A stretch of 64,000 nucleotides of DNA from Cellvibrio sp. OA-2007 (GCF_000953825.1 NZ_BBUL01000082.1:39295-103294), one strand, 5' to 3'; shown: positions 28,601 through 37,316, counted from the stretch's first letter. A program made the numbers and translations. Notes: a model not told the origin generated them from the letters alone.

Positions 28601-29143
28601 CATCAGAAAAATACAGCGGCGATAGCATCAGATAAACCCTATTCAGTCGCTGGCGAAGCTTATGTTTTTACTATTCAATACACGGATAATGGTGCAAACA
28701 ATTTAGCGCCCATATCCGTAGCCAAGAAAATTACTTTGATTCCCCCGCGGTTGGACTTTGACAGTGTATTTAATGCGGCTTCCGCGACGAAGGAAGTCAA
28801 ACAAGATACATACAATGAAGTAAAAACGATTAAAGTACTGGGCAGTCAAGGTGTTTCAGGATTTGGGTTTGGTCGCTACGATCTAACCTCCGTTACCTCG
28901 GTGAAGGTTGGCGCATTGTTTTTTAAAGAGCGGACTGGATGGCTGGTTGAGATTCGTCGTGACAGTCTTGATGGCGAAGTGATTGGTTCGGGTACCATTT
29001 CACCTCTGGATTTAAAGGCCTATGATCGCACCAGTATTACACTCAAAAGTTCTCGTGGTTTTGCTGATCTCTACATCAAAATACAGCCAGAGAAAAAAAC
29101 CACTGCTGAAGTTCGATTGCAAGATATTAGCTTTGAGAAATAA
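25616..29143 (+). CDS. Lipoprotein mosaic: ThuA - PQQ sugar dehydrogenase-like - PKD - cytochrome c - C-terminal beta domain
   Basis: A 1175-residue exported protein with lipobox LASC (acylated Cys28). Domains in order: ThuA-like (about 55-285; FSKTAGWRHDSIPAG, GGFVGIHAAADTEWEGDWF); a beta-propeller like soluble PQQ glucose dehydrogenases (about 310-710; GDLQFGSNGELFFSTGDN, YGDVGPDASNDS, EIYVMGARNPYSI); one or two PKD/Ig-like domains (about 735-880); a c-type cytochrome with C906-L-G-C909-H910 and a downstream MNMPAFSGLS that could supply the Met ligand; and a C-terminal beta domain of CBM6-like appearance (about 1040-1175). The combination suggests periplasmic or surface sugar oxidation with direct electron exit through heme. 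Substrate is unknown. A run of eight G residues lies inside the ThuA part. Confidence 0.85.
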   Translation: MNKHRFNITHWCVYIVGLTILSVSLASCGENANSSVQQSSLKQAASPSTEQQQSISGATILVFSKTAGWRHDSIPAGIAAFQKLAEEHQFTVVASEDASLFTDAELSQFNAIVFLNTTLNVLDENQELAMERYIQAGGGFVGIHAAADTEWEGDWFWYRNLVGAVFKNHPNSPSNVQQATVNFVDQHHASTASLAGSISVADEWYNYRDMYEFINVVATVDESTYQGGEHGHNHPISWYHDYDGGRAFYTGMGHTSESFSNPDLLQHLLGGLTYAVGLNHRTGFKPRLDYSKSRPEPNRFVKKTLVENLDEPVKLAFFPNGDALIALRPGKFQRVDYKTGQLSDAGTLTVAYDKFQEWGLVGVAVDPDFATNQTIYAAFTVKDDAGNPGQRLSRFLWRNNQVDASTEEKILQYPIDNNCCHTGGDLQFGSNGELFFSTGDNTNPHDQDGYAPVDFRPDMKKNDGLRAPGNTQDLRGKVLRIIPKKDGGYDVPAGNLFTDPAQGRPEIYVMGARNPYSITYDHKTSTLFYGDVGPDASNDSDEKGSRGYDEINRVTAAGNFGWPLVIGQNKPYKKYDYITQKTGEWVSPQAPVNDSPNNTGAKQLPPAQPAFIAYPYGVSDEFPEMGTGGRTALVADVYHSEDYPESVNRYPAYYDNSLFILDFMRAWVKVVSFDVQGRIKKIEPFAPQISYALPIDSRFAPDGTLYVLEYGMSWFTGNPDARLARIEYVGPGNRPPVANITLDKTQSGIPAQIRASAKQSIDLDGDKMTYAWKVQCAEVACVEQRLGDAAEINVSLEKAGEYTLELTVSDTNGAKTTLSKKLDIGNEPPVIEFASPQNQSFYWPDTQAVDYSFSISDKEDGVVTSIADANPLIQFSYTEPEKNAGQGHQTVNLVDRGKALVDANNCLGCHKLDEKMVGPAFRDVAKKYQKDPKALQYLVNKLGNGGAGVWGEMNMPAFSGLSEADRSALATYVLSLAENNALAGLPLSGKVELKSHQKNTAAIASDKPYSVAGEAYVFTIQYTDNGANNLAPISVAKKITLIPPRLDFDSVFNAASATKEVKQDTYNEVKTIKVLGSQGVSGFGFGRYDLTSVTSVKVGALFFKERTGWLVEIRRDSLDGEVIGSGTISPLDLKAYDRTSITLKSSRGFADLYIKIQPEKKTTAEVRLQDISFEK

Positions 29144-29182
29144 ATCGAAGTTGCGTAAAGGAATACGCAAATTGCAAACCTA

Positions 29183-29209
29183 AAAAAACCCGCTAAAAGC
29201 GGGTTTTTT
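29183..29209. terminator. Bidirectional terminator between convergent genes
   Basis: CCCGC at 29189-29193 and GCGGG at 29199-29203 are flanked by an A-run before and a T-run after, so the hairpin works for the ThuA gene (plus) and acnB (minus). Confidence 0.9.
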
Positions 29210-29227
29210 ATTGGAACCTAAAGCTAG

Positions 29228-31846
29228 TTACACAGCAACAGTTTGAATCTCTACCGCTGCAATACGCTTGCCTTCGTTGGCAGCGTTTTGGTAGCTCTCA
29301 ATTTCATTGAAGTTGAGGTAGCGGTAAATATCAGCAGACATACTGTTGATTTTGCTGGCGTACTCTTGGTATTCCTCTGGTGTTGGCAGCTTGCCGATGA
29401 TGGCTGCAATCGCCGCTAATTCAGCAGATGCCAAGTACACGTTAGCGCCTTCACCTAAACGGTTCGGGAAGTTACGGGTAGAGGTAGATACCACAGTCGA
29501 TTTAGGTGCAACACGCGCTTGGTTACCCATGCACAGTGAGCAGCCTGGCATTTCGGTGCGGGCACCTTTAACGCCATAAATACTGTAGTAACCTTCTTCC
29601 ATCAACTGATGCTCATCCATTTTGGTTGGCGGAGCAATCCACAGACGAGTGGTCAATTCTTCTTTGGTAGAAGCCAACAACTTGCCGGCAGCGCGGAAGT
29701 GACCAATGTTGGTCATGCACGAACCGATAAACACTTCGTCGATTTTTGCACCTTGTACGTCAGACAATACTTTCACATCATCCGGATCGTTAGGGCAGGC
29801 GAGGATTGGTTCTTTGATGTCAGCCAGATCGATATCGATAACCGCAGCGTATTCTGCATCGGCATCTGCTTCCATCAACTCTGGGTTAGCAATCCACTCT
29901 TCCATTTTCTGTGCACGGCGCTCAAGGGTGCGGATATCGCCGTAACCTTGTTCGATCATCCAGCGCAGCATGGTGATGTTAGAAGTCATGTATTCAATGA
30001 TGGGCGCTTTGTCCAACTTGATGGTACAGCCAGCCGCTGAACGCTCAGCCGATGCGTCAGAGATCTCAAACGCTTGTTCTACTTTCAGATCAGGCAAGCC
30101 TTCAACTTCCAGGATGCGGCCAGAGAAAATGTTCTTCTTGCCCTTCTTCTCTACGGTCAACAAACCAGCTTTGATCGCATACAGCGGAATTGCGTTTACC
30201 AAGTCACGCAGGGTGATACCTGGTTGCAATTCACCCTTAAAGCGAACCAATACAGATTCAGGCATATCCAGTGGCATAACACCAGTCGCTGCGGCAAATG
30301 CCACCAAACCAGAACCGGCTGGGAAAGAAATACCGATTGGGAAACGGGTATGTGAATCGCCACCAGTACCTACGGTGTCGGGCAGCAACATACGGTTCAA
30401 CCATGAGTGGATGATGCCGTCGCCTGGACGCAGGGAAACACCGCCGCGAGTCATAATGAAGTCGGGCAAGGTGTGCTGGGTTTGAATGTCTACTGGCTTA
30501 GGATAAGCAGCGGTGTGGCAGAAGGACTGCATGGTCAGGTCGGCAGAGAAGCCCAAACAAGCCAAGTCTTTCAGCTCGTCGCGGGTCATTGGGCCAGTGG
30601 TGTCCTGTGAACCTACGGTGGTCATGTAGGGCTCGCAGTAGGTGCCAGGGCGAATACCGGTAGTGCCGCACGCTTTGCCTACCATTTTTTGTGCGAGGGT
30701 GAAGCCTTTGCCGCTGTCAGCTGGTGCTTCTGGCAAGCGGAATAATGTGCTTGCAGGCAAGCCCAATGATGCGCGTGCTTTAGTGGTCAGGCCGCGCCCA
30801 ATAATCAATGGGATACGGCCGCCAGCTTGTACTTCGTCCAGCAATACGTCTGATTTCAGCGCGAATTCAGAGATTACCGCGCCGGTGTCAGCATTGAGGA
30901 TCTTGCCTTCATAAGGGCGAATTTCGATTACGTCGCCCATGTTCAGGTCGTCTACCGGTGCTTCAAATACCAATGCACCTGCGTCTTCCATGGTGTTGTA
31001 GAAAATCGGCGCGACTTTGCTGCCGATACATACACCGCCGGTACGCTTGTTAGGTACACCGGGGATGTCTTCACCGATAAACCACAATACCGAGTTGGTT
31101 GCTGATTTACGTGAAGAACCGGTACCCACAACATCGCCCACAAATACCAATGGGAAACCTTTGGTTTTCAATGCTTCGATTTGTTTGATCGGGCCGATTT
31201 TGCCTGGCTCGTCAGGGGTGATGCCATCGCGTGCCATTTTGAACATGGCCAATGCGTGCAATGGGATATCTGGGCGTGACCAGGCATCAGGTGCTGGCGA
31301 CAGGTCATCGGTATTGGTTTCGCCGGTGACTTTAAATACGGTGAGCTTGGTGCTCTCAGGCACTTTTGGCTTGCTGGTGAACCACTCGGCGTCTGCCCAG
31401 GATTGCATCAGTTCTTTGGCGTGCGGGTTGCCCGCCTTTACTTTCTCTTCTACATCGTGGAATGCATCAAACATCAACAATGTGTGCTTGAGTTCTTTGG
31501 TGGCCAAAGGCGCCAGAGTTGCATCGTCGAGCAGGTTAACCAGAGTTTCGATGTTGTAACCGCCGAGCATCATACCGAGCAGTTTAATCGCGAGAGGCTT
31601 ATCGATCAGGGGGGAAGAGGCTTCGTCTTTCAAAATCGCGCTTAGGAAAGCGGCTTTAACATAGGCGGCTTCATCGACGCCGGGCGGAACGCGGTTGGTG
31701 ATCAAATCCAGTAATACTTCAGCTTCACCAGCGGGGGGATTCTTCAGTAATTCAACCAATCCAGCCACTTCTTCAGGGTTTAATGGTTTTGGTGGAATAC
31801 CTTCTGCGGCGCGTTCTGCGACCTGTTTACGATAGGCTTCAAGCAC
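29228..31846 (-). CDS. acnB: Aconitate hydratase B
   Basis: An 872-residue TCA-cycle enzyme converting citrate to isocitrate with a [4Fe-4S] cluster. Motifs: [99 protein letters not shown], and the cluster cysteines in [11 protein letters not shown] and [13 protein letters not shown]. The GTG start at 31846 matches the family start ([16 protein letters not shown]) and has GAGGAT upstream; in-frame ATGs further up would add 25 unrelated residues. It is close to the 865 residues of the E. coli enzyme. A good promoter and a leader of about 140 bases lie upstream. Confidence 0.98.
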   Translation of the reverse strand: MLEAYRKQVAERAAEGIPPKPLNPEEVAGLVELLKNPPAGEAEVLLDLITNRVPPGVDEAAYVKAAFLSAILKDEASSPLIDKPLAIKLLGMMLGGYNIETLVNLLDDATLAPLATKELKHTLLMFDAFHDVEEKVKAGNPHAKELMQSWADAEWFTSKPKVPESTKLTVFKVTGETNTDDLSPAPDAWSRPDIPLHALAMFKMARDGITPDEPGKIGPIKQIEALKTKGFPLVFVGDVVGTGSSRKSATNSVLWFIGEDIPGVPNKRTGGVCIGSKVAPIFYNTMEDAGALVFEAPVDDLNMGDVIEIRPYEGKILNADTGAVISEFALKSDVLLDEVQAGGRIPLIIGRGLTTKARASLGLPASTLFRLPEAPADSGKGFTLAQKMVGKACGTTGIRPGTYCEPYMTTVGSQDTTGPMTRDELKDLACLGFSADLTMQSFCHTAAYPKPVDIQTQHTLPDFIMTRGGVSLRPGDGIIHSWLNRMLLPDTVGTGGDSHTRFPIGISFPAGSGLVAFAAATGVMPLDMPESVLVRFKGELQPGITLRDLVNAIPLYAIKAGLLTVEKKGKKNIFSGRILEVEGLPDLKVEQAFEISDASAERSAAGCTIKLDKAPIIEYMTSNITMLRWMIEQGYGDIRTLERRAQKMEEWIANPELMEADADAEYAAVIDIDLADIKEPILACPNDPDDVKVLSDVQGAKIDEVFIGSCMTNIGHFRAAGKLLASTKEELTTRLWIAPPTKMDEHQLMEEGYYSIYGVKGARTEMPGCSLCMGNQARVAPKSTVVSTSTRNFPNRLGEGANVYLASAELAAIAAIIGKLPTPEEYQEYASKINSMSADIYRYLNFNEIESYQNAANEGKRIAAVEIQTVAV

Positions 31847-32168
31847 GGTTTTATCCTCATTAGTGTGGGGGTTACTCCCTCGGCAGGATCTCTGCTTTAA
31901 GAGACTATCCATGGCCTTCATGGATGACTAAGTGCAACCAAGAATTGTTTGCACCTAAACTGCTCATAAGTGAGCAGCAAATCGGGGGCAGAGTATACCT
32001 GAAGCTATGCTAGCTGTTAATGCGTGGGCTGTAGTTTGTCGGCAGTTGTGTTGTGAGTGAGCATCGGTATTTAAGGGTGATTGTGATAAGGTGTCGAGCG
32101 TATTTGGCGACCCCAAATGAATCTCGGCAACGATAAAAATGGCTCTGACTAATAAAAATGAGGACTCT
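31847..32168. other. Divergent intergenic region acnB / SMP-30 gene
   Basis: These 322 bases hold the acnB leader and promoter on the minus strand and the SMP-30 gene leader on the plus strand. In the acnB leader two hairpins are visible: CTGCTCA/TGAGCAG (31960-31977) and a GTGCAA/TTGCAC pair just downstream of it (31934-31956 area). No gene is supported here. Confidence 0.6.
31992..32020 (-). promoter_or_regulatory. Sigma-70 promoter of acnB
   Basis: Read on the minus strand, TTAACA (32020-32015) and TATACT (31997-31992) are separated by 17 bases. The predicted start lies about 140 bases before the GTG, leaving room for leader-level control. Confidence 0.7.
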
Positions 32169-33206
32169 ATGACAACGACAAAGAAAGCGACACAAAAAAG
32201 CCTATTCATATCCAGCCTGATGGTTGGTTTGCTTGCCACTTTGGCAGGTTGCGAAAAAAAACCAGCAGACACTTCGGTTGCCAATGACGCTGCCACCTCA
32301 TCAATAGCAGCAGAAATTTCTGTTGCTGCACCTGTTGCTGCTTGTGATGGCACTGCACCAGCAGGTGATTTGACGCCGGTGCGCATCGAAGCGGCGAACA
32401 CTACCCGCACAGAGCCTGGCTTATTTGAAGGCCCGGTCTGGATCAATGATTCGCTGTATTTTTCTGATTTTATCTTCACCGATGGATTTGCTTCGCGGAT
32501 TCAAAAGCTGGGGGCAGATGGCACAGTTACAACGGCCATCGAAGACTCGGGCAGTAATGGTCTCGCAGTTGATAACAAAGGTTTGTTAGTTGCCGGTACA
32601 CACAAGTATAAAGGGCTGTCGCTGTTTAACCCTGCAACAGGTGAGCGAACTCTGATTGTTGATCAATTTAATGGCAATCCTTTTAATTCGCCGAACGATA
32701 TAGCTATCGCCAAAGACGGCACAATTTATTTTACTGATCCAGCATTCCAGCGCGATGCAGCGCCAGGCGGTCAAGAAAAAACCGGTGTGTATCGCGTCGC
32801 AACCGATGGCACAGTGACTTTGGTTGATGACACGATTAGCAATCCAAATGGAATTGCGTTATCGCCAGAAGAAGATGTGCTCTATGTAAACGGCGGCGGC
32901 GAACAAGGTTTGTTGCGTGCTTACCCAATTGTGGATGGTATGCCGCAAGCAGGTAAGGATTTGGTTACGGGTATCAGTATCCCGGATGGTATGGCGATCG
33001 ATTGTTTGGGCAATATCTATTTAACCGAGCACATCGCGCGTCAATTGCGTGTGTACACCCCGGCGGGTGAGCAAATTGCGCAAGCCACTACCGATGCCAA
33101 TCTCACCAATGCTGCCTTTGGCGGTGCAGAGGGGAAAACCCTGTTTCTAACTGGTGCCGGTTCACTGTGGAAAATTGAACTGGATATTACTGGTTCATCG
33201 TATTAA
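32169..33206 (+). CDS. SMP-30/gluconolactonase-like lipoprotein
   Basis: A 345-residue protein with a signal peptide and lipobox LAGC (Cys28), so it is probably anchored in an envelope membrane. Residues 75-340 form a six-bladed propeller of the SMP-30/gluconolaconase/LRE type: LFEGPVWINDSLYFSDF, FNSPNDIAIAKDGTIYFTDP, ISNPNGIALSPEEDVLYVN and IPDGMAIDCLGNIYLTEH. These contain the metal-binding Glu, Asn and Asp positions of lactonases. It probably hydrolyses a sugar lactone; substrate is unknown. The ATG at 32169 was chosen because GAGGA precedes it and it gives a compact signal peptide. A functional link to the upstream sugar dehydrogenase-like protein is possible but they are not co-transcribed. 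Confidence 0.85.
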   Translation: MTTTKKATQKSLFISSLMVGLLATLAGCEKKPADTSVANDAATSSIAAEISVAAPVAACDGTAPAGDLTPVRIEAANTTRTEPGLFEGPVWINDSLYFSDFIFTDGFASRIQKLGADGTVTTAIEDSGSNGLAVDNKGLLVAGTHKYKGLSLFNPATGERTLIVDQFNGNPFNSPNDIAIAKDGTIYFTDPAFQRDAAPGGQEKTGVYRVATDGTVTLVDDTISNPNGIALSPEEDVLYVNGGGEQGLLRAYPIVDGMPQAGKDLVTGISIPDGMAIDCLGNIYLTEHIARQLRVYTPAGEQIAQATTDANLTNAAFGGAEGKTLFLTGAGSLWKIELDITGSSY

Positions 33207-33286
33207 TCAGGAAATAACTTTTTACTTATAATATGCGTGCCATTGCAATTAATGTTAGTAATGGCGCGCTTCAAAAAATCGATTTT

Positions 33287-33769
33287 ATGCTTGTATTAAA
33301 ACCTGTAAAAACACCCTGCGTGGGAATCTGCTCTACCGGCATTGGCGATAGCGTCTGCCGTGGCTGCAAACGTTTTGGTCATGAAGTGATTGACTGGAAT
33401 AGTTATACTCATGAACAGCGCTTATTGATTGCGCAGCGGCTGGAAAATTTTCTCGCGCAGATTGTGCAGAACATGATTCAAGTCAATGACGAAAAGTTAT
33501 TGCTCACGCAAATTAAACACCAGCAGATTCAATTCAAGCCTGAGCAAAATCCTTACTGCTGGGTATTTGATTTGCTGCGCGCAGGTGCAAGCCAAATTCA
33601 GGATTTATCCCAGTACGGACTTGCGCTGCAAAGGCAATGGGTGGGCACACCTTTAACCGTCATTCGTGACAATATCGACAAAGATTTTTACGCGCTCTCC
33701 TGTGCGCATTACGAGCGTTATATATCACCCTGTTTTGTCACCGCCGAAACTCTCGCACAACACAAGTAG
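33287..33769 (+). CDS. DUF1289-domain protein
   Basis: A 160-residue protein whose N-terminal 55 residues carry the DUF1289 cysteine pattern: TPCVGICSTGIGDSVCRGCKR, followed by FGHEVIDWNSYTHEQR. The four Cys residues suggest Fe-S or zinc binding. The remaining 100 residues are not recognised. The ATG at 33287 gives the usual family start (a few residues before TPCVGIC); an upstream ATG at 33233 adds 18 residues without support. miaE begins 10 bases after its stop, so the two are probably co-transcribed. Confidence 0.8.
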   Translation: MLVLKPVKTPCVGICSTGIGDSVCRGCKRFGHEVIDWNSYTHEQRLLIAQRLENFLAQIVQNMIQVNDEKLLLTQIKHQQIQFKPEQNPYCWVFDLLRAGASQIQDLSQYGLALQRQWVGTPLTVIRDNIDKDFYALSCAHYERYISPCFVTAETLAQHK

Positions 33770-33779
33770 TTTTTACTCT

Positions 33780-34385
33780 ATGAATGCTCTCACCAAAATT
33801 CAGCAATTCCTGCACTGCGAAACCCCCGATGCTTGGGTAAAAAATGCGTTGGATAATCAAGCGCTATTGTTACTCGATCACGCTAATTGCGAAAAAAAAG
33901 CCGCGTCTACTGCCATTAATTTAATGTTTCGCTATGTGGGCGATTTCGACATGATGAACAAAATGTCGCGCCTTGCACGTGAAGAGTTGCGCCACTACGA
34001 ACAAGTCATGGCGATCATGGAGGTGAGGGGCGTAGCGTACGATCAAATCACCCCAGGTCGCTACGCGGGCGAGCTGCGCAAGCCTGTACGCACTTCAGAG
34101 CCGGGGCGTTATGTTGATACTTTAATTGTCGGCGCCATTATCGAAGCTCGCTCCTGCGAACGCTTCGCCAAACTCGCGCCGCACCTTGATGAAGAGTTAC
34201 AAAAATTCTATCTCTCACTCCTCAGATCAGAAGCCCGTCACTACGAAGATTATTTAACCCTCGCCAAACGTGCCGCCGATGGCGCCGATATTTCTGCGCG
34301 CGTGCAGGAGTTTCTCGCACTGGAAAAAACCTTGATTGAAGGTGGCGATGAGGAGTTTCGGTTTCATTCGGGTGTGGCTAATTAA
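33780..34385 (+). CDS. miaE: tRNA 2-methylthio-N6-isopentenyl adenosine-37 hydroxylase MiaE
   Basis: A 201-residue non-heme di-iron enzyme that hydroxylates ms2i6A at position 37 of tRNAs reading U-starting codons. The di-iron ligands of the ferritin-like helical bundle are visible: LAREELRHYEQV (Glu and His), IIEARSCERF and SEARHYEDYLTL. The ATG at 33780 gives the family length; an upstream frame start overlaps the previous gene. A hairpin terminator follows. Confidence 0.92.
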   Translation: MNALTKIQQFLHCETPDAWVKNALDNQALLLLDHANCEKKAASTAINLMFRYVGDFDMMNKMSRLAREELRHYEQVMAIMEVRGVAYDQITPGRYAGELRKPVRTSEPGRYVDTLIVGAIIEARSCERFAKLAPHLDEELQKFYLSLLRSEARHYEDYLTLAKRAADGADISARVQEFLALEKTLIEGGDEEFRFHSGVAN

Positions 34386-34423
34386 TTCTGGGTTAAGCAA
34401 TAATCTTCACATGACTGCCTGGG

Positions 34424-34451
34424 GTCTCATCGAGAACGATGGGGCTTTTTT
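34424..34451 (+). terminator. Rho-independent terminator after miaE
   Basis: GTCTCATCG at 34424-34432 pairs with CGATGGGGC at 34437-34445 (two G-T pairs), followed by six T residues. Confidence 0.75.
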
Positions 34452-34525
34452 GTTGTAGTTCTTAGTATTAAAGAAACGTTTCATCGCTTAAATCTTAATG
34501 TGATTCCATTTTTGATGTGAAAATG

Positions 34526-34539
34526 CATCATTAATGATG
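34526..34539. promoter_or_regulatory. Palindromic candidate operator of the first toxin-antitoxin module
   Basis: CATCATTAATGATG is a perfect 14-bp palindrome located 19 bases before the antitoxin ATG. VapB-type antitoxins autorepress by binding palindromes near their start. A second perfect palindrome, GAAACGTTTC, lies upstream at 34473-34482. Confidence 0.45.
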
Positions 34540-34557
34540 ATGGCAAAGGGTTTTGTA

Positions 34558-34764
34558 ATGCGTACTACAGTAACTATTGATGATGCGCTCTATGAGCAAG
34601 CGCTTGAGATGGCTGATCCTGATATGGATAAAGCCAATATCTTCCGCGAGGCGATGAAAACGTTTGTTCGTGTTCAAGCGGCAAAGCGCCTTGCGGCACT
34701 GGGCGGCAAAGCGCCTGATATGGAAGCTATTGCTCGCCGATTCCCTGAAAGTACCAATTCATGA
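34558..34764 (+). CDS. VapB-type antitoxin
   Basis: A 68-residue protein with an N-terminal ribbon-helix-helix-like DNA-binding segment (MRTTVTIDDALYEQALEMA) as in the VapB family, and a C-terminal tail that would wrap the toxin. The ATG at 34558 has AAGGG seven bases upstream and gives the family start. The stop overlaps the toxin start (ATGA), typical of a coupled module. Confidence 0.82.
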   Translation: MRTTVTIDDALYEQALEMADPDMDKANIFREAMKTFVRVQAAKRLAALGGKAPDMEAIARRFPESTNS

Positions 34765-35138
34765 ATGTGTTGGTTGATACCTCTGTGTGGGTGGATCACT
34801 TCAAGCGTGGTAATTCAACTCTGGCACATTTGGTGGAGTCTGATCGCGTACTTATTCACCCTATGGTATTGGCAGAAATCGCCTGTGGAACACCGCCTGC
34901 ACCAAGGCAACAAACCTTGGCTGATCTTTCGCTATTACAATTATCCAACCAAGCCTCGCTAAAAGAGGTAATGGTTTTTATTGAGCAAGAAAAACTATAC
35001 CGGCTAGGTTGTGGGCTGATCGATTTGATGCTGCTCGCATCCACATTAATCACGCCCGGCGCATTATTTTGGACGTTTGATAAACGTCTGGATGCGTTAG
35101 CGCAGCGCGTTAATATTGCGTATTCATTTCAAAATTGA
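34761..35138 (+). CDS. VapC-type PIN-domain toxin
   Basis: A 125-residue PIN ribonuclease. Acidic metal-binding residues are present: Asp in VDTSVWVDHF (D6), Glu in VLAEIACG, Asp in GLIDLMLLAS and Asp in WTFDKRL. Relatives cut tRNA or rRNA when the antitoxin is degraded; the target is not predictable here. It overlaps the antitoxin gene by four bases. Confidence 0.85.
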   Translation: MNVLVDTSVWVDHFKRGNSTLAHLVESDRVLIHPMVLAEIACGTPPAPRQQTLADLSLLQLSNQASLKEVMVFIEQEKLYRLGCGLIDLMLLASTLITPGALFWTFDKRLDALAQRVNIAYSFQN

Positions 35139-35143
35139 TATTG

Positions 35144-35284
35144 ATGCGTTTTATCATGCGTGAATATGAAAAACATGGCATAACTATGCCTGATGATACG
35201 CGTGAAATTATTTTCCCTGAGGGGGGCCCGATTGTTACGGAGGCGCAGGCGAGGGCGCCGGAAGAAGGTAAAAATATTTTGTGA
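35144..35284 (+). CDS. Possible 46-residue small ORF downstream of vapC
   Basis: ATG at 35144 to TGA at 35282-35284 encodes a charged, Pro/Glu-containing peptide (MREYEKHGITMPDDTREII begins at its second Met, residue 5). It lies 5 bases after the toxin stop. No obvious ribosome-binding site and no family match are recognised. It could be a real small gene, a decayed remnant or chance. Confidence 0.3.
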   Translation: MRFIMREYEKHGITMPDDTREIIFPEGGPIVTEAQARAPEEGKNIL

Positions 35285-35381
35285 GTGTCGGTGTCTGAAC
35301 CAAAGCCTGGTGCGATAAAATTTAATTTATTGTCAGGTTTTGCAGCAGTGATCTAACCAAGCCTCACTGCTGCGACTTTTA

Positions 35382-37316
35382 TTATTTTGCTTTGCGTTTG
35401 CTCCGACGAATTCCGGCAAGCATAAATACACTCAAAAATGCCAGACCTAAGGTGCCAGGCTCGGCAACTGAAGCGCTAGTGCGATTGAGGGTGACATTCA
35501 GTGTTTCCATTCCGGTCAACGATAGTTGATTAAACTCCCACGACCAATCACTGTTTAATCCATTCACCATAAATTTAGAATAATCCACACCATTAAAGCC
35601 GACAGCTGTTAACACGTTGAATACTTGGCCGCTGGTAAAGTCAGTGCCGAAGAAATTTAACTGCAGCAGACTGGAATCCAAAAAGCTGAAGGTGTTGTGG
35701 ATATTAAGCATGTCTTGGTTGCCGCTGGCAAAAAAATCCAAATTGGCGGTGCCGGCAAAATTAGTCGCGGCAAAAATATCCAGTTGCGCTGTTTCGCCAT
35801 CATTCAGCCCCACAGTTAATTGTGAGCCAGATTCAAGTGTGAGCTGGTCGGTGTGTAGGCTGCCAAATCCGATAAGGTTGCTGAGCGATTGCGCGCTACC
35901 GAGGGTCCAGTCGCCACCTTCAATTCGCAGTGATTGAAAGCCTTGTACTGAGCTGAGATTGGCCGTTCCTGTGCCTGTCAGTTTCAAGAGGTTTTGACCA
36001 CTGCCACCGTCGATAGAACCTTGAATAGTTGAGCTGCTGTGCAATTCAAGGGTGTCATTACCGCCACCCATATCTATAGCAACACCATTGCTGCGGCTGA
36101 TAATGGCGCCGCTGTTGATGATGTGATCATCCCAATTACCTTGCAGAGTTACGCCGCTAGTTTGCGCATCGATAGTTCCATGGTTGGTAAGTGTAGTTGC
36201 GCCAAACGCTTCACCGCCTTCACTGTCATCGATCAAAATACCGCGATCGCTACTATAAATCGTTGCACCGGCGTAGTTGTTGATCACGCCACCGCCCATA
36301 GCAATGCCATCGGCGCGGTTGAAGTCGGTGGGGCTGTCTTTTACGCCGCCAGCGCCATTAGCTTCGATGCGGCCATAGTTATCAATGTTGCCAATGTGAT
36401 CTATATCCACACCATCGCCGTCGCCATTGATGAGTGTCGCATCAAAGTTACCGGACACTGTGCCGTAATTAATCAGGCTGCCGGTGCCATCCAAGTTGAG
36501 ACCGGAACCATTGTGGCCGCGAATAACGCCACCGGCGGCATTGGTTACATTAACGACGCCGTCGCCAGTAATGCCGTGGCGCGCACCCTCAATAAAACCG
36601 GTCGCTTCATTGTGAACCGTACCGCCAAAATCCTGAAAATCGATGGCTTCGCTGGACAGGTTAGTCGCACCAGCAACTAAGCCAGCACCGCCGCCAATAA
36701 TACGGCCATGATTGACCACCACACCGTTATTGCCAGGGCGAATGCCGTCCGCATCGAAGGTGCTGATAACGCCGGTCGTTTGGTTAGTGATAAGCACAGA
36801 GCTGGCATTTTCGATCGCATTGAAATCCAATGCTTGGCCGCTGGTGGAATTAATTCTGCCGGCGTTATCAACGCTGACGGTGCCGACAGTACCGGATGAA
36901 AAGTTAATGCGTACCGCATCATTGCCGCCAATAATTTGCGCACCTTCGGCATTGCGCAAGACAAGGTTGCGACCAGCACCGCCGCTACTGCTGGTATCTA
37001 TCGCACGACCGGAGCCAGTTGCCTGCACAGTGCCGCGGTTATCAATAGTGACTGTACCTGCAGTTGCGCCAGACCAAGTGATGGTTTTGTCAGTATTTGT
37101 CAGGCTCGCTCCTTGATTGATCTTTCCAGTTTCGCTTGCTGTCACAGTGCGCACGCCAGTGGCATTAACGCCTGTGGAAATCTCAAACGGAGTGGCGAGC
37201 GTAGTCGCTGACAAACCAGTCAGCACGAGAAATAACGCTGTGTGAATATGTCGGCGACTGTGTTTTTTGTCGCGCTGTTGGGCACTTGTTTCTGCAATGA
37301 AAGAAATAGTTTGCAT
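35382..37316 (-). CDS. Beta-helix, autotransporter-passenger-like protein with PEP-CTERM-like tail
   Basis: A 644-residue exported protein. It has an extended signal peptide (charged 25 residues, then TALFLVLTGLSATTLATPFE). Residues about 60-450 consist of repeated motifs of the type INNYGxI, VNHGRI and LTNHGTID, as in parallel beta-helix passengers. No outer-membrane barrel follows. Instead the C-terminus ends with VAEPGTLGLAFLSVFMLAG and a basic IRRSKRKAK, i.e. a PEP-CTERM-type anchor in which the first Pro is Ala. Such tails are processed by exosortase/XrtA-like systems linked to exopolysaccharide. AGGA precedes the ATG by 6 bases. Function is probably adhesion or biofilm matrix; inference. 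Confidence 0.75.
   Translation of the reverse strand: MQTISFIAETSAQQRDKKHSRRHIHTALFLVLTGLSATTLATPFEISTGVNATGVRTVTASETGKINQGASLTNTDKTITWSGATAGTVTIDNRGTVQATGSGRAIDTSSSGGAGRNLVLRNAEGAQIIGGNDAVRINFSSGTVGTVSVDNAGRINSTSGQALDFNAIENASSVLITNQTTGVISTFDADGIRPGNNGVVVNHGRIIGGGAGLVAGATNLSSEAIDFQDFGGTVHNEATGFIEGARHGITGDGVVNVTNAAGGVIRGHNGSGLNLDGTGSLINYGTVSGNFDATLINGDGDGVDIDHIGNIDNYGRIEANGAGGVKDSPTDFNRADGIAMGGGVINNYAGATIYSSDRGILIDDSEGGEAFGATTLTNHGTIDAQTSGVTLQGNWDDHIINSGAIISRSNGVAIDMGGGNDTLELHSSSTIQGSIDGGSGQNLLKLTGTGTANLSSVQGFQSLRIEGGDWTLGSAQSLSNLIGFGSLHTDQLTLESGSQLTVGLNDGETAQLDIFAATNFAGTANLDFFASGNQDMLNIHNTFSFLDSSLLQLNFFGTDFTSGQVFNVLTAVGFNGVDYSKFMVNGLNSDWSWEFNQLSLTGMETLNVTLNRTSASVAEPGTLGLAFLSVFMLAGIRRSKRKAK

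Noticed and set aside
29970..30485. Plus-strand frames inside acnB
   Set aside because: acnB is unambiguous along its whole length, so these are antisense shadows.
36039..36680. 213-codon plus-strand frame inside the beta-helix gene
   Set aside because: Composition (repeated Ile, Ala, Val, Asn) is the antisense of the repetitive passenger; no start signal and no family resemblance.
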